NCBI RefSeq assembly: GCF_002504165.1
Contig: NZ_CP021404.1
Span: 1,240,001-1,304,000 of the forward strand
Reading direction: 5' to 3'
Origin: Pacificitalea manganoxidans
Lineage (GTDB): Bacteria > Pseudomonadota > Alphaproteobacteria > Rhodobacterales > Rhodobacteraceae
Length of the DNA stretch: 64,000 nt
Positions 35,852 through 44,455 of this stretch are shown in pieces; within the stretch, counting starts at the first letter, position 1, and each line of letters begins with the position of its first letter. Below the pieces are notes generated by a model, which saw only the letters and a list, made by a program, of their open reading frames with translations, had not been told where the DNA came from and ran no database searches. Both the position numbers and the translations under genes were made by a program.

Positions 35852-36781
35852 ATGACATATAAGTATTCGCTGACCAGCCTTGCGCTGGCGACGGTTGCCG
35901 GGCTCGCCACGGGCGCGCAGGCGCAGACGCTTGAAATGGTGGTGCCGTTCAGCGCCGGCGGCGGCACCGATACGGTCGCGCGCGTGTTCGAGCCCGCCTT
36001 TGCAGAGGCGCTGGGCCGCACGGTCGTGATCCGCAATAACGCGGGCGCCAGTGGCACCATCGGCGCGGCAGCGGCGGCTGCGGCAGATGCCGATGGCAAC
36101 ACCGTGGGCTACCTGCCCATCGGTCCCGTCGCGATCCAGCCCAGCCTGCGCGACACCGCCTATGATCTCGATAGCTTCTCCTACATCTGCCAGACGACAT
36201 CGACGCCAGTGTTCCTGCTGCAGGCCGCCGAGGCCGAAAACGCGTCGGTCGAGGATTGGGTCGGGCAGGGCACATCCGACCGCGTGGTCTATGGCTCCTC
36301 CGGGCCGGGCACGATCCCGCATCTGGCCATGGCCGCCTTCGCATCCGAAGCCGGGCTGAATGCCGTGCACCTGCCCTTCGACGGCACCGGCACCGCGATG
36401 AACGCGATGGCCGGCGGCGAGATCGACCTGTTCGTCGACACCGCGACCGTGCTGGAGGCCAACAATGTCACGGCGCTCGCGGTCTTTGCCGGGGAACGGC
36501 TTGACGCTTATCCGGACGTGCCGACGATGGCGGAACTGGGCTACGATCTTGACTTCTCGGTCTGGCAGGGGCTCTTCGGTCCCGCGGGTCTGAGCGAAGA
36601 TCAGCTGGCCACGTTTGCCTCGGCCTGTGAGGCGTCGGTCAATTCCGATGCGTTCGCCGATCTCGCGGCGAAAACCAATACCGGCCTGCTGTTCCGCGGC
36701 CCGGCCGAGTTCGAAACCTTTGTCCGGCAGAATGCCGAGATGAACGCGACGATCCTGAAAGAGGCCGGTCTGGTCAACTGA
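35852..36781 (+). CDS. Tripartite tricarboxylate transporter substrate-binding protein (TctC family), system 1
   Basis: A 309-residue periplasmic protein with a Sec signal (about residues 1-24, ending AQA before QTLEMV), the Bug/TctC opening MVVPFSAGGGTDTVARVF and late YPDVPTMAELGYD. TctC proteins bind carboxylates in a deep cleft. It begins a three-gene TTT operon (TctC-TctB-TctA) placed between the sulfosugar operon and the sulfolactate cluster, so a C2/C3 sulfonate or related acid is a plausible ligand. GGGAGGAAAGAC precedes the ATG. Unlike the other binding-protein genes here, no hairpin follows it. Confidence 0.9.
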   Translation: MTYKYSLTSLALATVAGLATGAQAQTLEMVVPFSAGGGTDTVARVFEPAFAEALGRTVVIRNNAGASGTIGAAAAAAADADGNTVGYLPIGPVAIQPSLRDTAYDLDSFSYICQTTSTPVFLLQAAEAENASVEDWVGQGTSDRVVYGSSGPGTIPHLAMAAFASEAGLNAVHLPFDGTGTAMNAMAGGEIDLFVDTATVLEANNVTALAVFAGERLDAYPDVPTMAELGYDLDFSVWQGLFGPAGLSEDQLATFASACEASVNSDAFADLAAKTNTGLLFRGPAEFETFVRQNAEMNATILKEAGLVN

Positions 36782-36819
36782 TCACCGGCATCTGACGACA
36801 CAGAAGGGGGAGGGGCAGC

Positions 36820-37293
36820 ATGGTCAAGCGACCGGCAGAACTGGCGGTAACGCTGGGATTACTGGCCGTGGCCGTCGCGGCATTCGCCGCGTCATGGGCA
36901 TCGGTCGGCGGGGTCAACGCGGCCTCGAACGATCAGCCCATGCGGCTGCCCCGCATCCTTCTGGTGCTATGGACCGTGCTGGCGTTGGCCTGCGCGGGCC
37001 GCGCGGCGCTGGTCCCCGCGGCATCCGGCACTGCGCCTTCCACGGCGCGGGCGGGGGCGGGCCGGGTCACCGCCTTTGCCGTCGTGCTGCTGATGACGGC
37101 GGTCTCCCTGCCGCTGCTCGGCTATCTGCTGCCGGTGACCATCGGCCTTGCGATCCTGTTGTGGTTGCTGGGCGAGCGCAGCCCGGTGCGCTTTGCCGTG
37201 GCGCTTCTGCTGCTGGGGCCGGGCCTGTGGGCCGTCTTCCATCACGGGCTGGGCATGCGCCTGCCGCTGCTCATATCCGGAGGGGCGTTCTGA
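36820..37293 (+). CDS. Tripartite tricarboxylate transporter small permease (TctB family), system 1
   Basis: A 157-residue protein with four hydrophobic helices and the TctB ending ALLLLGPGLWAVFHHGLGMRLP. It starts 38 bases after TctC with a GGGGGAGGGG ribosome site and overlaps TctA by one base (TGATG), typical of the small/large permease pair. Confidence 0.85.
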   Translation: MVKRPAELAVTLGLLAVAVAAFAASWASVGGVNAASNDQPMRLPRILLVLWTVLALACAGRAALVPAASGTAPSTARAGAGRVTAFAVVLLMTAVSLPLLGYLLPVTIGLAILLWLLGERSPVRFAVALLLLGPGLWAVFHHGLGMRLPLLISGGAF

Positions 37294-38801
37294 TGCAGGA
37301 TCTTGCCGTTATCCTTGGCACTGTGCTGACCTTTTCCACGCTGCTGGCGTTGGTGCTGGGCACCGGTCTTGGCATCATCATCGGCGCGCTGCCGGGGCTG
37401 GGGTCGGTCGTCGGGCTGTCGATCGGTCTGCCGTTCACCTTTGGCATGGAAACCGTGCCCAGCCTGACATTGCTGCTGGGGATCTATTGCGGCTCCGTCT
37501 ATGGCGGCTCCGTTTCCGCGATCCTCGTCAATTCGCCGGGCACGCCGCAGGCCGCCGCCACCACGCTGGATGGCTACCCGATGGCGCAGCGGGGCGAGGC
37601 CGGTCTGGCGCTTGGCTGGGCCACCATGAGTTCCGTGCTGGGCGGGCTGTTTTCCTGCGTCGTGCTGATCGTCGCGGCGCCGCAACTGGCCCGGTTCGCC
37701 ACCAGCTTTGGCTCGGTCGAGGTCTTCGCGCTGATCGTGCTGGCCCTGACCTGCATTGCCGCCGTCTCAGCCGGGAACACCATCAAGGGCCTCTTGATGG
37801 GGGTGATCGGGCTATCGCTGGCGCTGGTCGGCACCGATCCGGTGACCGGGGCCGCACGCTTTACCTTCGGCACGCAATTCCTGTCGGCGGGGTTTGACCT
37901 GATCGCCGTGGTGATCGGGCTGTTTGCCCTGTCCGAGGCGCTCTACCGCGTCGCCACCGGCAATGAGGGCACGGCCGAGGTGTCCCGCGCCCGCATCATC
38001 ATGCCGGGTTTTGCCGCATGGCGCAGCCGCATCGGCACGCTGATCCGCAGTTCCGCTATCGGTTGCGTCATCGGCGCGCTGCCGGGCACGGGTGCTGCGA
38101 CGGCATCGTTCATCAGCTACGCGGTGGCCAAGCAAAGCTCGCGCCGCAGTGACAATTTCGGCAAGGGCGAGCCTGACGGGCTGGTCGCCGCCGAATCCTC
38201 CAACAATGCGGTCACGGGCTCCGCCATGATCCCGACGCTGGCGCTTGGCATTCCCGGCGATGTTGTGACGGCGATCCTGCTCAGCGCGCTGGTCGTGCAC
38301 GGCATCACCCCGGGCGTGCGCCTGATGTCGGAACATCTGGATGTGGTGAACGCGATTTTCATCGTGCTGATCCTGATCAATCTGGTGATGTTGGTGTTGG
38401 CGTTCCCGCTGGTGCGGATCTTCGGGCGGCTGCTGGCTATTCCGCAGCACCTGATTACCGCAGGCATCGTCATCTTCGGGGTCGTCGGCGCCGCGACGGT
38501 CCGGGGCAATCCGCTGGATGTGGTGACCGCCGTGGGGTTCGCGATTTTCGGGTTGATCTGCCGGTTGACCGGGTTCCCGCTGGCGCCGCTGGTGATTGGG
38601 CTCGTGCTGGGGCCGCAGTTCGAACAGACGCTGCGCCGGGGATTATTGCTCAATGACGGGAATTTCGCGGCGTTCTTCGTCGACGGGCCGCTGGCCACGG
38701 GGCTGTTCCTCTGTGTCCTGCTGGCGGTGTTCGGGCCGCTCTTGAAGCGCGGCCTGCGCCGGGTGATGCCCGCGCGCGTCCTGCGCCGCAGTGGCAGCTG
38801 A
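37293..38801 (+). CDS. Tripartite tricarboxylate transporter large permease (TctA family), system 1
   Basis: A 502-residue, roughly 11-12 helix permease. The two TctA signatures are visible: GLGIIIGALPGLGSVVGLSIGLPFTF near residue 25 and IGCVIGALPGTGAATASFISYAVAK near residue 255, plus GVYGGS-like YGGSVSAILVNSPGTP. It couples uptake to an ion gradient. The start at 37293 is within the TctB stop; the much longer upstream frame is a shadow of TctB. Confidence 0.92.
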   Translation: MQDLAVILGTVLTFSTLLALVLGTGLGIIIGALPGLGSVVGLSIGLPFTFGMETVPSLTLLLGIYCGSVYGGSVSAILVNSPGTPQAAATTLDGYPMAQRGEAGLALGWATMSSVLGGLFSCVVLIVAAPQLARFATSFGSVEVFALIVLALTCIAAVSAGNTIKGLLMGVIGLSLALVGTDPVTGAARFTFGTQFLSAGFDLIAVVIGLFALSEALYRVATGNEGTAEVSRARIIMPGFAAWRSRIGTLIRSSAIGCVIGALPGTGAATASFISYAVAKQSSRRSDNFGKGEPDGLVAAESSNNAVTGSAMIPTLALGIPGDVVTAILLSALVVHGITPGVRLMSEHLDVVNAIFIVLILINLVMLVLAFPLVRIFGRLLAIPQHLITAGIVIFGVVGAATVRGNPLDVVTAVGFAIFGLICRLTGFPLAPLVIGLVLGPQFEQTLRRGLLLNDGNFAAFFVDGPLATGLFLCVLLAVFGPLLKRGLRRVMPARVLRRSGS

Positions 38802-38808
38802 CCCCTGA

Positions 38809-38833
38809 CGCCCGCGCGCCGCTCAGGCGGGCG
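38809..38833 (+). terminator. Hairpin between converging TctA and GntR genes
   Basis: CGCCCGC and GCGGGCG form a 7-bp stem with an 11-base loop in the 45-base convergent gap. It has no T-run and could act in both directions. Confidence 0.45.
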
Positions 38834-38846
38834 GGGGCGCACGCGG

Positions 38847-39548
38847 TCAGGACAGCGAGATGAAATAGGCGTGGTCGTCGGTGACGTTCTGGCTCAGCCG
38901 CAATTCCACCACCCGATCCAGCACATCGACGGCCTGCCGCTGCACCGCCAGCACCGGCGCGCCGACCTTCAGCCCCAGCAGCCGGGCGCAGCGGGCCGGG
39001 GCAGGGACGGCCTTCACCTGTTCGTCGGCCCGCACGATGATGATCGAATAGGCTTGCTGGTAGAACACATAAAGCGTGTTGGGCAGCGGCACCCGGTCCG
39101 CCAGCCCCGGAAACAGCGCGGCGGAAATCACCGACACCTCATAGGTCATCGCGCGTCCCGCAAGGCTGCGCACCCGCTCGATCTCGATCACCTCATCCGG
39201 GCGACCCCATAGCGCCGCGCGCTCCGCCTCGGTCGCGGCGCGGCGGCGGGCGGTCTCATGTTCCAGCTTCGGCGTGTGCAGCGTGCCATCGGCCGCGCGC
39301 AGGCGGAAAAAGTTGAACAGCGAGGTTTCCGGCGTCCGCACGGTCACGAAGGTGCCGCGCCCTTGGGCCCGCTGCACCAGCCCGCGCGATTCCAACTCCA
39401 TCAACGCCTTGCGCGCCGTGCCTTGGCTCACGCCCAGCTCCGCGCCCAGTTGCGTTTCGCTGGGCAGCAGCGCGCCCGATTGCAACACGCCCGACGCGAT
39501 GCGCTCGACGATGGTGTCGATCACGACCTGATATAGCGGTGGGGCCAT
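38847..39548 (-). CDS. GntR-family regulator, HutC/UTRA type; probable regulator of the sulfolactate cluster
   Basis: A 233-residue regulator with an N-terminal winged helix (LYQVVIDTIVERIASGVLQSG, LPSETQLGAELGVSQGTARKALMEL) and a UTRA effector domain (TPKLEHETARRRAATEAERAAL; LSQNVTDDHAYFISL end). It is divergent from suyA with a strong inverted repeat and a consensus -10 in the 143-base gap, so it probably represses the suy/slc/com operon until the sulfonate is present. It is not in the hut locus, although it belongs to the same subfamily as HutC, and it could conceivably serve both. Confidence 0.87.
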   Translation of the reverse strand: MAPPLYQVVIDTIVERIASGVLQSGALLPSETQLGAELGVSQGTARKALMELESRGLVQRAQGRGTFVTVRTPETSLFNFFRLRAADGTLHTPKLEHETARRRAATEAERAALWGRPDEVIEIERVRSLAGRAMTYEVSVISAALFPGLADRVPLPNTLYVFYQQAYSIIIVRADEQVKAVPAPARCARLLGLKVGAPVLAVQRQAVDVLDRVVELRLSQNVTDDHAYFISLS

Positions 39549-39586
39549 TGGGAACTCTCCAGAAAACGGACCTTAGCTGTAGCAGG

Positions 39587-39645
39587 CTGACAGGGGTGTG
39601 AGCAAGTTTTCTATAATAGGTCTTGTATAAGTTTAATTATACATG
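39587..39645 (+). promoter_or_regulatory. Promoter and operator of the sulfolactate operon
   Basis: CTGACA (39587-39592) and a consensus -10 TATAAT (39612-39617) are 19 bases apart. Just downstream, CTTGTATAA (39622-39630) and TTATACATG (39637-39645) form an inverted repeat matching at 8 of 9 positions with a 6-base spacer. An AT-rich dyad over the start site is typical of GntR operators. Confidence 0.6.
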
Positions 39646-39691
39646 TTACGACCGCCGCAACACAGTAGTAGCGGGCAGAGGAGGCCTTACA

Positions 39692-39979
39692 TTGGGAAAA
39701 CCACATCTTCTTGTGCATGATCACGAGGACAACGTCGGCGTCGTGGTGGTCGAGGGACTGACAGCGGGCACTGACATGCTGTGCGTCGTGACTGCGGATA
39801 ATTCCGATTTCACGCTGACCGCGAATGCGGACATTCCCATCGGTCACAAGGTGGCGCTGCGCGACCTGAGCACCGGCGACACGGTGATGAAATACGGCGA
39901 GGACATCGGCAAAATGGTCGGCGGCGCCAACAAGGGCGATCACGTCCACACCCACAACTGCAAGACGAAACGGTGGTAA
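39692..39979 (+). CDS. suyA: (2R)-sulfolactate sulfo-lyase, small subunit
   Basis: A 95-residue SAF-domain protein, the small subunit of the split altronate-dehydratase-like sulfo-lyase. Reading from memory against Suy[15 protein letters not shown] at the start, [24 protein letters not shown] and the ending [14 protein letters not shown] follow the SuyA pattern. SuyAB splits sulfolactate to pyruvate and sulfite. The TTG at 39692 is chosen because AGAGGAGG lies 7 bases upstream and the protein then has the family length; an earlier in-frame TTG at 39623 would lie inside the operator. It is followed directly by suyB. Confidence 0.8.
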   Translation: MGKPHLLVHDHEDNVGVVVVEGLTAGTDMLCVVTADNSDFTLTANADIPIGHKVALRDLSTGDTVMKYGEDIGKMVGGANKGDHVHTHNCKTKRW

Positions 39980-39984
39980 TGACG

Positions 39985-41166
39985 ATGGCACTCGATTTTT
40001 CCAACACGACCGTCAATGCATGGCGCCGCGAAAACGGCCGCGTCGGCGTCCGCAACCACGTTCTGATCCTGCCGGTGGATGACATCTCCAACGCCGCATG
40101 CGAGGCCGTGGCCAACAATGTCAAAGGCACGCTGGCGATCCCGCATGCCTATGGCCGCCTGCAATTCGGCGAGGATCTGGAGCTGCATTTCCGCACCATG
40201 ATCGGCACCGGCGCCAACCCCAACGTGGCTGCCGTCGTCGTCATCGGCATCGAACCGGAATGGACGCAGGTCATCGTCGATGGCATCGCCAAGACCGGCA
40301 AGCCCGTCACCGGCTTCTCGATCGAGCAGAAAGGCGACTTCGAGACGATCCGTCAGGCCAGCTGGAAGGCTAAGGAATACGTCCATTGGGCAAGCGAACT
40401 GCAAAAGGAGCCGTGCCCGGTTTCCGATCTGTGGGTGTCGACCAAATGCGGCGAAAGCGACACCACCACCGGCCTGTCGTCCTGCCCGACCGTGGGCAAC
40501 ATGTATGACAAGCTGCTGCCCCATGGCATCTACGGCTGCTTTGGCGAGACGTCCGAGATCACCGGCGCGGAGCATATCTGCAAGGAACGCGCCGCGAACC
40601 CGGAAGCCGCCGACAAGTTCATGAAGATCTTTCAGGCCTATCAGGACGATGTGATCGAGCAGTTCAAGACCTCCGATCTGTCCGACAGCCAGCCCACCAA
40701 GGGCAACATTCTGGGCGGTCTGACCACGATCGAGGAAAAGGCGCTCGGCAACCTCGAAAAGATCGGGCGCAGCTCGACCTATATCGATGCGATGGGCCCG
40801 GCGGAGGCCCCCGAAAAGGGTCCGGGGCTTTACTTCATGGACACGTCCTCGGCGGCGGCGGAATGCGTCACGCTGATGGCGGCAGCGGGCTACGTCATCC
40901 ACACCTTCCCCACCGGGCAGGGCAACGTGGTCGGCAACCCGATCGTGCCGGTCATCAAGATCTCCGGCAACCCGCGCACCCTGCGTACCATGTCCGAGCA
41001 TATCGACGTGGATGTGACCGGCGTGCTGACCCGCGAGATGACCATCGACGACGCGGGCGACGCGCTGATCGAACAGATCATCCGCACCGCCAATGGCCGC
41101 TACACCGCAGCCGAGGCCCTGGGCCATCGCGAGTTCTCGCTGACCAAGCTGTATCGGTCGGCGTAA
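39985..41166 (+). CDS. suyB: (2R)-sulfolactate sulfo-lyase, large subunit
   Basis: A 393-residue UxaA C-terminal-type lyase. Hallmarks recalled for SuyB are present: [92 protein letters not shown] and [16 protein letters not shown]. Together with the separate SuyA subunit and the sulfonate genes around it, this favours sulfolactate sulfo-lyase over altronate dehydratase. The ATG at 39985 has GGTGG 8 bases upstream; an ATG at 39979 overlapping the suyA stop (TAATG) is a close alternative. Confidence 0.82.
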   Translation: MALDFSNTTVNAWRRENGRVGVRNHVLILPVDDISNAACEAVANNVKGTLAIPHAYGRLQFGEDLELHFRTMIGTGANPNVAAVVVIGIEPEWTQVIVDGIAKTGKPVTGFSIEQKGDFETIRQASWKAKEYVHWASELQKEPCPVSDLWVSTKCGESDTTTGLSSCPTVGNMYDKLLPHGIYGCFGETSEITGAEHICKERAANPEAADKFMKIFQAYQDDVIEQFKTSDLSDSQPTKGNILGGLTTIEEKALGNLEKIGRSSTYIDAMGPAEAPEKGPGLYFMDTSSAAAECVTLMAAAGYVIHTFPTGQGNVVGNPIVPVIKISGNPRTLRTMSEHIDVDVTGVLTREMTIDDAGDALIEQIIRTANGRYTAAEALGHREFSLTKLYRSA

Positions 41167-41169
41167 TCC

Positions 41170-42102
41170 ATGAAGGTCATCGTCTCCGAATTCATGGACG
41201 AGGCCGCGCTGGCGGGGTTTGGGCCGCAGGTGGATCTCACCTACGATCCGAGCCTCGTCGATAACCGGGAGGCGCTGCTTGCGGCGCTTCCCGGCGCGCA
41301 GGCGCTTATCGTCAGGAACCGCACGCAGGTCGATCAGGCGGTGCTCGACGCCGCGCCGGATCTGCGCGTCGTAGGGCGGCTGGGCGTCGGCCTCGACAAT
41401 ATCGACATGGCGGCGTGCAAGGCGCGCGACGTCATCGTGCATCCCGCCACCGGGGCCAACACCCTGTCCGTGGCGGAATATGTCATTTCGACCACGCTCA
41501 GCCTGCTGCGCGGGGCGTATAGCTCCAACGACACGATGATCGCGGGCCAGTGGCCGCGCAACGCGCTCATCGGGCTGGAGGCCTCAGGCCGGGTGATGGG
41601 ACTGGTGGGATATGGCGGCATCGCGCGCGCCGTGGCCGACCGCGCCCGCGCCTTGGGCATGACCATCGCCGCCTATGACCCCTACCTCTCCGAAGACGAC
41701 GCGGCATGGGCCGAGGCCCGCCGGTGCAGCATCGACGAATTGCTGGGGCTTGCGGATGTGGTGTCGCTGCATGTGCCGCTGACCGATGAGACCCGTGGCC
41801 TGATCGACGCGCAGGCGATCGCGGGCATGAAGCCCGGCGCCATCGTCATCAACACCGCCCGTGGCGGGGTGGTGGACGAACCCGCGCTGGCCGCCGCGCT
41901 GCGGGAGGGCCGTCTGGGCGGTGCCGCGCTCGACGTGTTCGAAACCGAGCCGCTGACCGCCGAGGCCGGCGCAGTGTTCAAGGACGTGCCGAACCTGATC
42001 CTGACGCCGCATATCGCGGGCGTCACCGATGAGGGCAACATCCGCGTCAGCGCCATCACGGTGGAAAACGTCGCACGGGAGCTTGCCCATGTCCCGGCCT
42101 GA
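41170..42102 (+). CDS. slcC: D-isomer-specific 2-hydroxyacid dehydrogenase, probable (S)-sulfolactate dehydrogenase
   Basis: A 310-residue NAD-dependent dehydrogenase: cofactor motif MGLVGYGGIARAVADRARALG, catalytic Arg in INTARGGVVDE, Glu in DVFETEPL and His in LTPHIAGVT. It starts 3 bases after suyB. In the described sulfolactate pathway of Chromohalobacter, SlcC of this family oxidises (S)-sulfolactate to sulfopyruvate, and ComC reduces that to the (R) form used by SuyAB; both partners occur here side by side. Confidence 0.78.
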   Translation: MKVIVSEFMDEAALAGFGPQVDLTYDPSLVDNREALLAALPGAQALIVRNRTQVDQAVLDAAPDLRVVGRLGVGLDNIDMAACKARDVIVHPATGANTLSVAEYVISTTLSLLRGAYSSNDTMIAGQWPRNALIGLEASGRVMGLVGYGGIARAVADRARALGMTIAAYDPYLSEDDAAWAEARRCSIDELLGLADVVSLHVPLTDETRGLIDAQAIAGMKPGAIVINTARGGVVDEPALAAALREGRLGGAALDVFETEPLTAEAGAVFKDVPNLILTPHIAGVTDEGNIRVSAITVENVARELAHVPA

Positions 42103-43108
42103 CGCAACCCTGACCCGTGACGAGGCCGAAGCGCTGATCTGCCGGGCGCTTACCGCGTCCGGCGTGTCGGAGCGCAATGCAGGCAGCGTTGCCCGCGCGC
42201 TGGTCGCCGCCGAAATCGACGGCCAGAAGGGCCACGGCTTTTCGCGGGTCGCGGCCTACGCGGCGCAGGCCCGGTCGGGCAAGGTGTCGGGCGCCGCCTG
42301 TCCCGTGGCCACCCGTAACGGCACGGCGCGGATCGACATCGATGCGCGCGACGGCTTTGCCTTTCCGGCGATCGACCTTGCGATCGAGGAGCTTGCGACC
42401 CTGACGCCGGAGGCCGGGATCGCCGCCGCCGCGATCCGCCGGTCGCATCATTGCGGCCAGCTTGGCGCACATGTGGAACGGCTGGCGGAGCGGGGCATGG
42501 CCGCGCTGATGGTCGCCAATTCGCCGCGGGCCATGGCCCCGTGGGGGGGCAGCGCGCCGCTTTTCGGCACCAACCCCATTGCCTTTGCCGCGCCGCGGAG
42601 CGACGGCCAGCCGCCACTGGTCATCGATCTATCGCTGTCGAAAGTGGCACGGGGTAAGGTCATGGCCGCCGCGAAGGCGGGCACGACAATTCCCGAAGGC
42701 TGGGCGCTCGACGCCGATGGCAATCCCACGACGGACCCGGACGCGGCGCTGAAAGGCACGATGGTGCCTGCGGGCGATGCCAAGGGCGCGGCGCTGGCGC
42801 TGGTGGTCGAGATCCTCGCCGCGACGCTGACCGGGGCCAACCATTCCGATGAGGCCAGTTCGTTCTTTGATGCCGACGGGCCGCCGCCGGGCGTGGGGCA
42901 GATGATCCTTGCCTTCGATACCGGGCGGGTCGGGGGTGCGGGCTTCGGCGCGCGGCTGGAGACGCTGCTGGGCGCGATGCTGGCACAGGACGGCACCCGC
43001 CTGCCGGGACAGAGCCGGCTGAAGGGCCGTGCCGTGTGCGCCGAGGAGGGCGTGCGCGTGCCGGGGCATCTGCTGGAGGAGATCGAAACAATTGCCGCCG
43101 CCCGTTGA
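42089..43108 (+). CDS. comC: Malate/L-lactate/ureidoglycolate dehydrogenase family, probable (R)-sulfolactate dehydrogenase
   Basis: A 339-residue member of the malate/L-lactate dehydrogenase (LDH2/MDH2) family. It shows DGQKGHGFSRVAAYAAQA, IRRSHHCGQLGAHVERLAERG (the conserved His) and APWGGSAPLFGTNPIAFAAP (NAD-binding loop), plus VIDLSLSKVARGK. ComC from coenzyme M synthesis and sulfolactate degradation belongs to this family and reduces sulfopyruvate to (R)-sulfolactate. The ATG at 42089, with GGGAG upstream, overlaps slcC by 14 bases, so the pair is co-translated. Confidence 0.78.
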   Translation: MSRPDATLTRDEAEALICRALTASGVSERNAGSVARALVAAEIDGQKGHGFSRVAAYAAQARSGKVSGAACPVATRNGTARIDIDARDGFAFPAIDLAIEELATLTPEAGIAAAAIRRSHHCGQLGAHVERLAERGMAALMVANSPRAMAPWGGSAPLFGTNPIAFAAPRSDGQPPLVIDLSLSKVARGKVMAAAKAGTTIPEGWALDADGNPTTDPDAALKGTMVPAGDAKGAALALVVEILAATLTGANHSDEASSFFDADGPPPGVGQMILAFDTGRVGGAGFGARLETLLGAMLAQDGTRLPGQSRLKGRAVCAEEGVRVPGHLLEEIETIAAAR

Positions 43109-43222
43109 CGCGGGGACGTGAGTGGCATTGCATGCCGGGCAGGGGGCGGAGACGCGCGACGACGCGCCCGCCCCCGTCCCGGACCGGGTGGCCCCGCGCG
43201 GGGCTGCCCCCCGGACAGGTTG

Positions 43223-43243
43223 CCGGGCGGAACGCCCGCCCGG
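43223..43243 (+). terminator. GC-rich hairpin between comC and the TctC gene
   Basis: CCGGGCGG and CCGCCCGG form an 8-bp stem with a 5-base loop, no T-run, in the 172-base gap. The rest of that gap is GC-rich and holds no coding sequence that I can support. Confidence 0.5.
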
Positions 43244-43280
43244 TGACACGCACTAATGTTCTCAGGGAGGAGACAAAACA

Positions 43281-44228
43281 ATGAGAAAACTGACACTTGT
43301 CGCCGCAGTCTTCGGGCTCGCCGCTGGTATCGCGCAGGCGCAGGACTTTCCGCCGGGTGCGGTCGACTACGTCATCCCGTTCGGGCCGGGCGGTGAATCC
43401 GACATCACCGCGCGCCTGCAACAGCCCTATTTCAAGAAGCTCTACGGCGAAGAACTGGTCGTGTCCTACAAGCCGGGCGGCGGCGGGGCCGTGGGCTGGT
43501 CGCAGCTCAATTCGATGGCGGATGACGGCTCGGTCATCATGGGGGTCAACCTGCCCCACATCATCGTCAAGCCGGAACAGGGCAATGTCGGCTTCACCAC
43601 CGACGACATTACCAATGTCTACATGTTCCACTACACGCCTGACGCCATCGTGGTGAAGGCCGACAGCCCGTTCGAGACGCTCGACGATCTGATCGCGGCG
43701 GCCAAGGCCGACCCGCGCAAGGTGACGTTCTCGGGCTCCGGCAAGGGCACCGCGAACCATCTGGTGCAGGTGAAGTTCGACAACCTCGCCGAGATCGAGA
43801 CCACCTATGTTTCGTTCAAGGGCACCGGCGCTGCCGTCACGGCGATGCTGGGCGGGCAGGTCGCCGCCGAATGGGGCTATAGCACCGTGGGCGCCGCGCA
43901 GGGCGACAAGGTGCGGATGCTCGCCGTCGCCACCGAAGAACGCCAGCCGGCCTTCCCCGATGTGCCGACGTTCAAGGAACTGGGCTTTGACATCGTGTCT
44001 GGGGCTTATCGCGGCATTGCCGTGCCCAACGGCGCGTCCGAGGAAACCCGCCAGCAGGTGTCTGACGCCATCGCCGCGATCAACGCCGATCCGGAGTTCC
44101 GCCAGAAGATGCTCGACGGTGGCTTTGCGCTGGTCGATGTGCCCTATGGCCCGGAAATGGACGCTTTCATGGCCGAGCGCGCGGAGGATTACCTTGCCGC
44201 CGCGAAGGCCGCTGGCGTGATCGACTGA
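43281..44228 (+). CDS. TTT substrate-binding protein (TctC family), system 2, sulfolactate cluster
   Basis: A 315-residue periplasmic binder with a Sec signal (about residues 1-20, ending AQA before QDFPPG), the TctC opening YVIPFGPGGESDITARLQQPY, and FPDVPTFKELGFDIVSGAYRGIAVP. It lies within the suy operon between comC and the fused TctAB gene, so it probably binds sulfolactate or a related C3 sulfonate, the role of SlcH in Chromohalobacter. GGGAGGAGAC precedes the ATG. Confidence 0.87.
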   Translation: MRKLTLVAAVFGLAAGIAQAQDFPPGAVDYVIPFGPGGESDITARLQQPYFKKLYGEELVVSYKPGGGGAVGWSQLNSMADDGSVIMGVNLPHIIVKPEQGNVGFTTDDITNVYMFHYTPDAIVVKADSPFETLDDLIAAAKADPRKVTFSGSGKGTANHLVQVKFDNLAEIETTYVSFKGTGAAVTAMLGGQVAAEWGYSTVGAAQGDKVRMLAVATEERQPAFPDVPTFKELGFDIVSGAYRGIAVPNGASEETRQQVSDAIAAINADPEFRQKMLDGGFALVDVPYGPEMDAFMAERAEDYLAAAKAAGVID

Positions 44229-44236
44229 TACGCCTT

Positions 44237-44274
44237 GCGGGCGCCGTGCATATCCCGTGATGTGCGGCGCCCGC
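44237..44274 (+). terminator. Intercistronic hairpin after the system 2 binding-protein gene
   Basis: A 10-bp perfect stem (GCGGGCGCCG with CGGCGCCCGC), extended inward by four further pairs, 8 bases after the stop. The rest of the 227-base gap up to 44455 is GC-rich with no supported gene. Confidence 0.65.
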
Positions 44275-44455
44275 GTTCCGTGACCGTTTCCGCCCCGGCC
44301 TCTGCGCTCGTCATTCCTGCGCGCCGCCCGTGCTTGCCCCGCTCTCGCCTGCGTGCCCCGTCATCCGCGATTGTCCGCGCCGCCGCGCCCCGTGACCGGC
44401 ACCGGACGATCCCAAGCGCCGCGGCCCCGTTTCGTCAGCCGAATGGACCTCACCC

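Noticed and set aside
39692-41166. Altronate dehydratase (UxaA) as the product
   Set aside because: The separate small subunit, SuyAB-specific sequence stretches and the sulfonate gene neighbourhood fit sulfolactate sulfo-lyase better; no uronate pathway genes are nearby.
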